From a virus: a DNA stretch of 20,099 nucleotides. This document shows, piece after piece, positions 5,662 to 11,575 of this stretch (position 1 is the first letter of the stretch; each line of letters starts with the position of its first letter). The notes beneath the pieces were generated by a model. That model was not told the origin of the DNA, searched no databases, and worked only from the letters and a program-made list of their open reading frames with translations. The position numbers and the translations under genes are program-made. The stretch lies in the IMG/VR virus record IMGVR_UViG_3300013101_000133, positions 1-20,099 of that record; one strand, written 5' to 3'.

Positions 5662-6387
5662 ATGAAAAAATACTTAAGAGCTGCACCCTTCCCATTGTAC
5701 TTTGATGAAGGTGAAAAAAAATCAGAAGAAAAAGCAGCAGCTAAGCCTGCAACATTCACACAAGAACAAGTGAATGCAATGCTAGCTAACAATAAAAAGA
5801 GTCTTCAAGCTGAAGTTAGCAAGAAGACTCAAGCATTGTTAGATGCCCAGCAAGATGCTAATCTTTCTCAAGAAGAGAAAGATGCTTTAGACATTCGCGT
5901 TAATGAATTAGAGTCACTTATGATGACTGATAAAGAATTAGCCGCCCGTGACAAAAAGAAAGCAAAAACTGAGTATGATGCAGCTTTAGACATATCATCT
6001 AAAGACGTTACTAAGTGGAAAGGCTTACATGACAAGATGTTAATTGAAACAGCTATAACACAAGCTAGTCTTGTGGATGGCCAAAAAGCAGTTAGCCCTG
6101 GTCAACTAGTCTCTTTGTTCGCTAAAGACGCTACAGTTACTGAAGTGGACGGTCTTTTTTCTGTACAACTTGACGTTACAACTATTGGTGAAGACAAGAC
6201 TACTAAAGTTTTGAAACTAGACCCAGCAGCTGCAATTAAAGAGTATGCTTCTCGGCCTGAATATTTAAATCTTTTTGAAGACCCTAGCAAAGAGGGCTTA
6301 CACAAACGTAAGACTTCTTTAAAGCAAGGTGCTTTACCATCTAATATGGCCGAATATAAAGCCAACCGTAAGGAAATCCTTAAATGA
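5662..6387 (+). CDS. Capsid scaffolding protein
   Basis: The protein has 241 residues and lies directly before the coat gene, the standard place for a scaffold, which guides coat assembly inside the prohead and then leaves. Its composition fits: very rich in Lys, Glu, Ala and Gln, with a predicted coiled coil over about residues 30-110 (TFTQEQVNAMLANNKKSLQA onward), and a basic C-terminus (KANRKEILK) such as scaffolds use to contact coat protein. A middle segment, about residues 145-185, is less charged and may be globular. The ribosome site is weak (GAGAAA). Its stop overlaps the coat start by ATGA. No protease gene is seen beside it, so scaffold exit without cleavage, as in P22, is the simpler reading. 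Confidence 0.75.
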   Translation: MKKYLRAAPFPLYFDEGEKKSEEKAAAKPATFTQEQVNAMLANNKKSLQAEVSKKTQALLDAQQDANLSQEEKDALDIRVNELESLMMTDKELAARDKKKAKTEYDAALDISSKDVTKWKGLHDKMLIETAITQASLVDGQKAVSPGQLVSLFAKDATVTEVDGLFSVQLDVTTIGEDKTTKVLKLDPAAAIKEYASRPEYLNLFEDPSKEGLHKRKTSLKQGALPSNMAEYKANRKEILK

Positions 6388-7748
6388 AAAAAACTAAAAT
6401 AGCAGCTCTATTAGCAGCTGCTCAACCTGTATATGCAGACAATAATATCGATGCCTTAGTCCCAGAACTTTGGGCTATGGAGTCATTACTGCAACTGGAA
6501 AAATTGTCTGTAATGCCTTGGTTAGTGCATCGTGACTTTGAAAGTGCTGTTGCGAACTTTGGTGACACTGTAAATGCTCACCTACCTGCTGACTTCAAAT
6601 TAACCCGTAAAGGTGTTAATGATGACGTCGAAACTCAAGATGCAACTGCTGCTACTGTGCCTGTCAAACTAGACCAGCACTTAGTTGTATCATTTGTAAT
6701 TAAAGATGGTCAAGAGTCTAAAGCATTCAAAGATCTTATCTCTACTTTCTTAGAGCCTGCAATGCGCACAATCTCTGAAGGTATTGATAAAATGTTGGCT
6801 GGCCAAGTGTTCAACTTTGTCGAAAACTCTGTAGGCGCTGCTGGAACAGCTGCTGGTGCAGACAGCTTACCTGATCTTAAAGCTCTTATGACTAACAACC
6901 GCGTTCCTGGTTCTGGTCGTAACAACGTTCTTTCAGCTAACACTGAAGCTGCTTTGACTAAGCTTGACTTATTCATTGGCGCTGACAAAGTTGGTGATGA
7001 CGGTTCTGCTTTACGCGAAGGCTCTTTAGGCCGTAAGTATGGTGCATCTAATGTAACTGACATAGCTATCCCTTCATTGAAAGGTGGTACTGCTGGCTTG
7101 GCTAAAACAGTCAACTTTGGTGCTGGATATGTAGAAGGCTACACTGGTTCAATCGTATTAGACTCAGCTACAGCGCACGCAGCATATTCTGTTGTTGAGA
7201 TTGCTGGCTCTGTGTATACTGTTACTTCTGGCGGCGCTACTGCTGTTGTCCTTGATCAGCCTTTGAAAGCTGCTTTAGCTGACGGTGCTACTATTAATCA
7301 AGTTGCTGATGGTACTATTGGTGCTGCTTACGCAATCGGTTACGAAAAAGGTATCTTAATTACTGGTATTCGTGGTGCTGTAGGCGAAGCAATTCGTACT
7401 GCTACTGGCGAAATCTACTCTATTGTTGAGGCTACCGGTGTAGCAGACACTTACTTGCTTGATCGTCCATTAGCTGTAGCATTGTCTAATGCACAAAAAG
7501 TTGGTGTGTTCCCTGATGGCGACTACAACTTCTCTTTCCACTCAAATGCTTTAGCATTAGTAACACGTCCATTGGCTGCCCCTAAAACTGGTTCAGGCGC
7601 AATTAGTGCTGTTGTAAATGAAAATGGTGTAGGGGTTCGTGTTGTAATCACTTATGATGGTAAAGCTCAAGGGCATCGTGTTACTATCGATCTGTTAGCT
7701 GGTATCAAAGTGCTTAACACTAAGCTAGGTGCGGTATTGCTTAGCTAA
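6384..7748 (+). CDS. Major capsid (coat) protein, P22 coat family
   Basis: The coat protein forms the icosahedral shell. The 454 residues begin with a short N-terminal arm and then VPELWAMESLLQLEK. The segment LVVSFVIKDGQESKAFKDL and the late SFHSNALALVTRPL are hallmarks of P22-type coat proteins in marine and enteric phages. Residues 246-310 and about 320-379 look like two copies of an inserted small module, each ending in a LD[QR]PL..AL motif and then DG. Codon choice is noticeably richer in GCT, GGT, CGT and AAC than in neighbours, consistent with high expression. The ribosome site is AAGGAAA at 6369-6375. Start and stop overlap neighbours (ATGA and TAATG). The first 18 residues look like a signal peptide, but export makes no sense for a coat protein. 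Confidence 0.85.
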   Translation: MKKTKIAALLAAAQPVYADNNIDALVPELWAMESLLQLEKLSVMPWLVHRDFESAVANFGDTVNAHLPADFKLTRKGVNDDVETQDATAATVPVKLDQHLVVSFVIKDGQESKAFKDLISTFLEPAMRTISEGIDKMLAGQVFNFVENSVGAAGTAAGADSLPDLKALMTNNRVPGSGRNNVLSANTEAALTKLDLFIGADKVGDDGSALREGSLGRKYGASNVTDIAIPSLKGGTAGLAKTVNFGAGYVEGYTGSIVLDSATAHAAYSVVEIAGSVYTVTSGGATAVVLDQPLKAALADGATINQVADGTIGAAYAIGYEKGILITGIRGAVGEAIRTATGEIYSIVEATGVADTYLLDRPLAVALSNAQKVGVFPDGDYNFSFHSNALALVTRPLAAPKTGSGAISAVVNENGVGVRVVITYDGKAQGHRVTIDLLAGIKVLNTKLGAVLLS

Positions 7749-8470
7749 TGGCCTCACAGACTGATAGAGCTTTAAAGCTCTTGCTGAGGAACAAGCGACT
7801 TTTTGTTGCTTGTTACTCACCAGTCAAGAGCTTACCAAGTATCGATTTTACGACTGGTGTTCAAGCTAAAACAAATGTAATCACTTTTACAGAAGGTGCA
7901 ATTTTAAGTAAGACCGAAATACGTTCTTTTCTTAAGGAAATGATAGTCACAGGTAACAACGAGGTGTACTTAGTCCTCGAAGACCCTAAGACTGAAATAG
8001 ACTTAACTACTAGGATTGTTGTTAACGGTTTGACTTATAATACTAAGAAAGTATTTGATTCAGTATATTCAAAATTCAACTTACTAATACTAGAACGTTC
8101 TACTAGTTCTGAGATTATGCAAGATGAAGTTAAAGACCTATATGTTTCAGACAAGACCAAAGCTTATATAGACTGGTTAGTTGTCGAAGTGAAGAAAGTC
8201 TTTAATAATGATTTACCTACTGACTTAGTATTATGGCCTGTGGCTGGGTTCGACTTAGCTGCTAGTTTGAAATACATCTACCCTGTAGGATTAGTTGCGC
8301 CTACTTCTGGGTCTGTTACTTTTAAAGAAATAGGCCGTAAAGCAGGATACGTAGGTACAGGTTTGGTTGATGGAGCAGCTCCTAAGAAAGCTACCTCATA
8401 TGGTCAGACTAATTACAACGAAGTGATTCCTTTAATTGAACAGTTCAATACTTACATGGGGCGGTTATGA
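7748..8470 (+). CDS. Unassigned head/neck protein, 240 aa
   Basis: The product is 240 residues and follows the coat gene with a TAATG overlap and no visible ribosome site, so translation is likely coupled to the abundant coat message. It has no membrane segment or recognised motif. The N-terminal half is beta-rich and polar, with VYLVLEDPKTEIDLTTRIVV. The middle is helical and ends in a Gly-rich stretch, about residues 185-220. The position between coat and tail-tube genes is where neck, head-closure and head-tail joining proteins are encoded, and that is the best guess. The confidence covers the gene being real and part of the virion module, not a specific function. Confidence 0.6.
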   Translation: MASQTDRALKLLLRNKRLFVACYSPVKSLPSIDFTTGVQAKTNVITFTEGAILSKTEIRSFLKEMIVTGNNEVYLVLEDPKTEIDLTTRIVVNGLTYNTKKVFDSVYSKFNLLILERSTSSEIMQDEVKDLYVSDKTKAYIDWLVVEVKKVFNNDLPTDLVLWPVAGFDLAASLKYIYPVGLVAPTSGSVTFKEIGRKAGYVGTGLVDGAAPKKATSYGQTNYNEVIPLIEQFNTYMGRL

Positions 8471-9021
8471 CTTATGACGACATTGATAAAGACATATTCG
8501 CTTCTTTAGGTAGACATTTTCAGACTGCTTTGACCCTGCCTGTGTTTTTTGAGGGTCAGCATATGGATGGCACACCGAGTATTGACTACATTGAGGCAAG
8601 GATTGAAGGCCCTGAGATAGATGAGATTGCCAAAGGGCAATATCATATACTAGTAGAGGTTAACTTAAAGATTGTCAGACGTAAGACTGACAATCTTTTT
8701 ACTATCCGTAAGGATGTAGGTGAGTGTGCTGAAGCTTTAAGACGAGGTATACCTTACGTCCATGAGGCTGCAGACACTACTATTGCAGGCCCAGGAGTAG
8801 TATACCCTTACTGCGACTTAGCAGCAGGTGAAACGTATGTAGACGGCAGCGGTACGAATACGGTGCTAGTCATACCTACACCTGATGTGCAGCTAGGTTG
8901 TTTAGAAACTCAAAGCTTAGGTGGACGCCGCCATAAAATCGAAACACACCATTACGGCCAATTAGCAAACAAACATACACTTGTTTCTACAGTGGCTACA
9001 ACACTTTCAATATTACTATAA
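8467..9021 (+). CDS. Putative tail terminator/tail completion protein, 184 aa
   Basis: The reading frame starts by ATGA overlap with the preceding gene. It begins MTYDDIDKDIFASLGRHFQT and continues with a short strand-rich core containing YHILVEVNLKIVRRKTDN, then a helix (DVGECAEALRRGI). This alpha-beta order (N-terminal helix, strands, helix, strands) is typical of the lambda U/tail-terminator and head-tail joining fold, whose hexamer caps the tail tube. The C-terminus, HTLVSTVATTLSILL, is hydrophobic but short. The following gene encodes a tail-tube-like protein, the usual order for a terminator. Sequence resemblance is faint, so the call rests on size, fold impression and context. Confidence 0.5.
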   Translation: MTYDDIDKDIFASLGRHFQTALTLPVFFEGQHMDGTPSIDYIEARIEGPEIDEIAKGQYHILVEVNLKIVRRKTDNLFTIRKDVGECAEALRRGIPYVHEAADTTIAGPGVVYPYCDLAAGETYVDGSGTNTVLVIPTPDVQLGCLETQSLGGRRHKIETHHYGQLANKHTLVSTVATTLSILL

Positions 9022-9030
9022 GGATCTTAA

Positions 9031-9477
9031 ATGCCTATTATGAATCTACGTACTGCCACCTTAAACATAGGTGGTATTACAGTAGAAATTGGAGAGGGTA
9101 ATCTTACCTACTCTGAAAAACGTCCGCTGGAGTATGTAACTGATGGTAATGCCATTAGTGAAGTACGTGAAGCTGACGAGGAGGCGTTAGACTTAAAGAT
9201 GGACTTCACATGGAAACGTGTGTCGGACTCTTTTGCTGCGCTAATTAACAAAATTGATAACCGTGAAGTGGATCAAGTATCTTCTGACTCAATTGAATGT
9301 CGCCCATACGCGGTAGACGTGAAATTGATGTACCCAGATGCTTGTACTGTCCCTTCGAGTAAAAACATCAATTTTGACGACTTTCGATATGAGACACTTG
9401 ATTACGATATTAAAGCAGGGACTATTTCTTGTGGCGGTAAGTGTAATATTTCATACCCAACTATAACGGACGTATAA
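9031..9477 (+). CDS. Tail tube-like protein A (148 aa), paralogue of the next gene
   Basis: This 148-residue protein is beta-rich. The core motif, IGEGNLTYSEKRPLEYV followed by SEVREADEEALDLKMDFTW, and the ending FRYETLDYDIKAGTISCGGK are shared with the next gene product. A position between terminator-like and chaperone genes is where siphovirus tail tube proteins lie, and a simple beta-sandwich fits the tube fold. The ribosome site is AAGGAT just after the previous stop. The two genes meet at ATAACATG, as does the downstream junction, which supports tandem duplication. Which copy is the main tube subunit cannot be told from sequence; this is the shorter one and lacks the insertion seen in the second. 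Confidence 0.65.
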   Translation: MPIMNLRTATLNIGGITVEIGEGNLTYSEKRPLEYVTDGNAISEVREADEEALDLKMDFTWKRVSDSFAALINKIDNREVDQVSSDSIECRPYAVDVKLMYPDACTVPSSKNINFDDFRYETLDYDIKAGTISCGGKCNISYPTITDV

Positions 9478-9478
9478 C

Positions 9479-10033
9479 ATGGCACAAGTTGATTTAAAAC
9501 GCGCCGACATTTCGTTAGTGCCTGGGACTGGCCCAGTAGTTAAGCTTAAAATTGGGGAAGGTACTCTTACTTATACAGAAGGGCGCCCTATCCAATATGT
9601 CAAAGACAGAGGGCTATTAGACGAAGTACGTCTTGATAAGCCCGTGCCTTTAGACGTAAAGATTGACGCCATGTGGGTGGCTATTGGGACAGACGTAGTT
9701 GTGCATTCTAATGATGTGCCGTCTGTACCAACCACTGTGAACTATGCTAAGGACTTAGTAATGGAGACATTACGTGGTACCTTATTATGGGATGATGATG
9801 CTGACGGTGGTACAACACCTGAAGTATTGATCACTTCGTCTGACTCAGACACAACCCGTCCATTCGCTGTGCATATTGAAGTTGATTATGTTACAGAGGG
9901 TGCAACACCTAACACTAAAATCCGTTTACCGAATTTTAGATATGAACAGGCAGACTTTGACCTTGATGCTGGTACTATTAGCCTCTCAGGTAAATGTTTT
10001 GCTCTTAAAGCAATAATCACGGAGACAGCATAA
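9479..10033 (+). CDS. Tail tube-like protein B (184 aa), paralogue of the previous gene
   Basis: This protein aligns end to end with its neighbour: IGEGTLTYTEGRPIQYV against IGEGNLTYSEKRPLEYV, LDVKIDAMW against LDLKMDFTW, RPFAVHIEVDY against RPYAVDVKLMY, and NFRYEQADFDLDAGTISLSG against its partner ending. It is 36 residues longer, mostly through an insertion in the middle (about residues 75-115, with WDDDADGGTTPE). It is probably the second subunit or a specialised variant of the tail tube, for example at one end of the tail. It starts one base after the previous stop and ends one base before the chaperone start. The weak GGAC at 9468-9471 is the only ribosome-site candidate. Confidence 0.7.
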   Translation: MAQVDLKRADISLVPGTGPVVKLKIGEGTLTYTEGRPIQYVKDRGLLDEVRLDKPVPLDVKIDAMWVAIGTDVVVHSNDVPSVPTTVNYAKDLVMETLRGTLLWDDDADGGTTPEVLITSSDSDTTRPFAVHIEVDYVTEGATPNTKIRLPNFRYEQADFDLDAGTISLSGKCFALKAIITETA

Positions 10034-10034
10034 C

Positions 10035-10511
10035 ATGAAAATGAATGGTGCACTAGTCGACGCTACTTATATTGAAACTGTCGTTATACCTAGGGGTGAC
10101 GCGCAGTATGTCTTTAAAGCGCGACCCCTTACGGCTGAGGATGAAGAATTCTTTGTAGAAGTTTGTCCAAAACCTACACCGCCTACATTTCAAGTCCCAG
10201 GCGGCAAGGTAGAAACAGACTTAACAAATGCCCAGTATGTACTTGCTCTTAGTACATGGTCAGACATGCGTTCTGAGTTCTTATTTTATCAGTCTTTGAA
10301 AGCTACTGAAGACTTAGAATGGGAAAATATTACAGAGTCTGACCCGTCTACATGGGGTAAAGTTGAAGAAGAATTATTGGCTGCTGGGTTCTTAAGCCCA
10401 GAAGTTGTAAGGATCTTTAACGCAGTCGTTATTGCTAATGGCCTAGATCAATCTAAAATTGATAAGGCTACCAAATCTTTTTTAGCTACTCAGGCGGCGG
10501 AACAAGCTTAA
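10035..10511 (+). CDS. Tail assembly chaperone, short (G-type) product, 158 aa
   Basis: Siphovirus tail assembly chaperones bind the tape measure and recruit tube subunits. They are made in a short form and a frameshifted long form. This ORF sits in the canonical place, between the tail tube and tape measure genes. It contains KARPLTAEDEEFFVEV, a mixed helical middle, and ends SFLATQAAEQA. Codons 148-150 (TCT TTT TTA) create the heptamer T_TTT_TTA, the classical slippery arrangement, nine codons before the TAA stop. The -1 frame after it stays open to 10684. The short form terminates normally and should be the major product. No sequence family is claimed beyond the chaperone role. Confidence 0.8.
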   Translation: MKMNGALVDATYIETVVIPRGDAQYVFKARPLTAEDEEFFVEVCPKPTPPTFQVPGGKVETDLTNAQYVLALSTWSDMRSEFLFYQSLKATEDLEWENITESDPSTWGKVEEELLAAGFLSPEVVRIFNAVVIANGLDQSKIDKATKSFLATQAAEQA

Positions 10512-10684
10512 AGTTGCCACCTGCTAGGACCGGACATTACGGTACTTGGCGAGCTTGTGAGAGATTTGGTATATTACCACCAGGACTAGCTTCAGCTTGG
10601 GACGACTGCACAGCAGTTGCTCAAGCTGAACTACTAGCATACGATACTATAAGAAGAGTAGAGGATATACCAGATGAAGCTTAG
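10035..10684 (+). CDS. Tail assembly chaperone, long (GT-type) product by programmed -1 frameshift at 10478-10484
   Basis: After slipping one base back on T_TTT_TTA, translation continues at AGC (10484) for 66 codons to TAG at 10682-10684. Added to the first 150 residues this gives a 216-residue fusion. The extension has little open-frame alternative and no good start of its own. Its sequence, with ERFGILPPGLASAWDDC and AQAELLAYDTIRRVEDI, matches the C-terminal T-domain style of other phage chaperones ('WERFGVLPPG...AELLAYDQIR'). As in lambda, a few percent of ribosomes would be expected to make this form, which contacts the tape measure. The region would otherwise be a 160-base gap in a tightly packed operon. 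Confidence 0.85.
10478..10484 (+). promoter_or_regulatory. Programmed -1 ribosomal frameshift heptamer T_TTT_TTA
   Basis: Six T residues (10478-10483) followed by A lie in register X_XXY_YYZ with the zero frame, TCT TTT TTA. Both tRNAs can re-pair after a one-base slip. The -1 frame is open for 66 codons and encodes a recognisable chaperone T-domain. A weak imperfect stem between GGCGGC near 10493 and GCCACC near 10515 is possible, but no strong pseudoknot is obvious. Confidence 0.85.
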
Positions 10685-11018
10685 AGCTTTCCACGGCTAT
10701 AATGGCCTGTCAATAGAAGAAAAAGCAAAAATATGTAATGGAGCTGGGGCGGCAGGAGACTGGCGTTCTAGATTCATACCAAATTCAATGTGGGGTTTGA
10801 GCTTAAAAGAAGTCTTTTACCGCCACGACTATGATTACTACATTGGGCGTACAGACGAAGGTAAGTGGGATGCAGACATCAACTTACTTATTAACTGTAT
10901 CATACTAATCTTAGAAGCGGAAAGCAACATTTTCCTTACTTATGCACGAATGGCTAGGGCTATTAAGTATTTTCTAGCAGTGCATTATAAGGGACATGAT
11001 GCTTTCTATGCCTCGTGA
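10674..11018 (+). CDS. Small phospholipase A2-like protein (His-Asp motif), 114 aa
   Basis: The start overlaps the end of the chaperone T frame and has a ribosome site, GAGG (10661-10664). The protein has CNGAGAAGD (21-29), then IPNSMWGLSLKEVFYRHDYD (35-54) with HDxDYY (51-56) and a later DAD (66-68). The order small/Gly loop, IPD/N, helix with HDxxY, then Asp is that of bacterial and viral phospholipase A2-like domains, where the loop and Asp bind calcium and the His is catalytic. Residues 69-82 are hydrophobic (INLLINCIILILEA) and could associate with membrane. If active it might help the phage cross membranes, as the parvovirus domain does, but it might be an inactive structural relative. 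Lying between the chaperone and tape measure is unusual. Recognition is by short motif only. Confidence 0.5.
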   Translation: MKLRAFHGYNGLSIEEKAKICNGAGAAGDWRSRFIPNSMWGLSLKEVFYRHDYDYYIGRTDEGKWDADINLLINCIILILEAESNIFLTYARMARAIKYFLAVHYKGHDAFYAS

Positions 11019-11575
11019 GCTATGAAGTAGGGCAACGTAAGTCTAGCCAAAGATTCTTAAGGAACAAGGTACATACAGTCCAAAAAATCACTAAGGCTGA
11101 GCATACAAAACTATCGCACTTATGGGACGACAGTGCTAAGGCTTTCTTAAGAGCTATTGTACTTAGTGACGTAATTAAGGTAGACACAGGGATGTCTAAA
11201 GCATCTTTGTTACCACTAGCTAGATACTTAAAGATGTACACGGCAGTAAAAGGTAGTATCAATCCTAAAAACTCTGAGCAAAGAGGCTCATTCACCTTAG
11301 ATGGGGTGTGGCAACCTGATATCAATAGGAGTGCAGCTTTAGGCGAAGCATCTAGTAGCTTGCGAGCAGGCTACAACATACTATATGGTAGTAACAAACG
11401 TATGGTTTTTGTATTTGACTTCGAAGTACGTGTATGGCAATATTTACTACATGAGCAAGGCTTAGGTAAAGGGCCAGCTTGGGACACAATAAGTATAGGG
11501 CGTGCTGCTTTCTACGACCACTTAACAAATAATTTTACTCTCTTTGACTTGAGGGAATGGGGGCTACATGGCTGA
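11015..11575 (+). CDS. Unassigned virion-type protein upstream of the tape measure, 186 aa
   Basis: The 186-residue ORF starts GTG in a GTGA overlap with the preceding stop; no in-frame ATG lies nearby. It begins basic (GQRKSSQRFLRNKVHTVQK) with no signal peptide. The C-terminal third, VFVFDFEVRVWQYLLHEQG then PAWDTISIGRAAFYDHL, resembles a motif I associate with small phage virion proteins (W.S/T...GRAAF..YL), often found near tail-completion genes. The stop overlaps the tape measure start by eight bases. Encoded between chaperone and tape measure, it could be a minor tail, tail-completion or tape measure partner protein. Function is not assignable, but the frame is well supported by the tight overlaps on both sides. 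Confidence 0.6.
   Translation: MSYEVGQRKSSQRFLRNKVHTVQKITKAEHTKLSHLWDDSAKAFLRAIVLSDVIKVDTGMSKASLLPLARYLKMYTAVKGSINPKNSEQRGSFTLDGVWQPDINRSAALGEASSSLRAGYNILYGSNKRMVFVFDFEVRVWQYLLHEQGLGKGPAWDTISIGRAAFYDHLTNNFTLFDLREWGLHG

Noticed and set aside
6384-6440. Exported protein by signal peptide in the coat gene
   Set aside because: The rest of the protein is clearly a P22-type coat, which assembles in the cytoplasm.
10484-10684. Independent gene rather than a frameshift extension
   Set aside because: No suitable start codon or ribosome site precedes it, whereas a slippery heptamer sits exactly in register.
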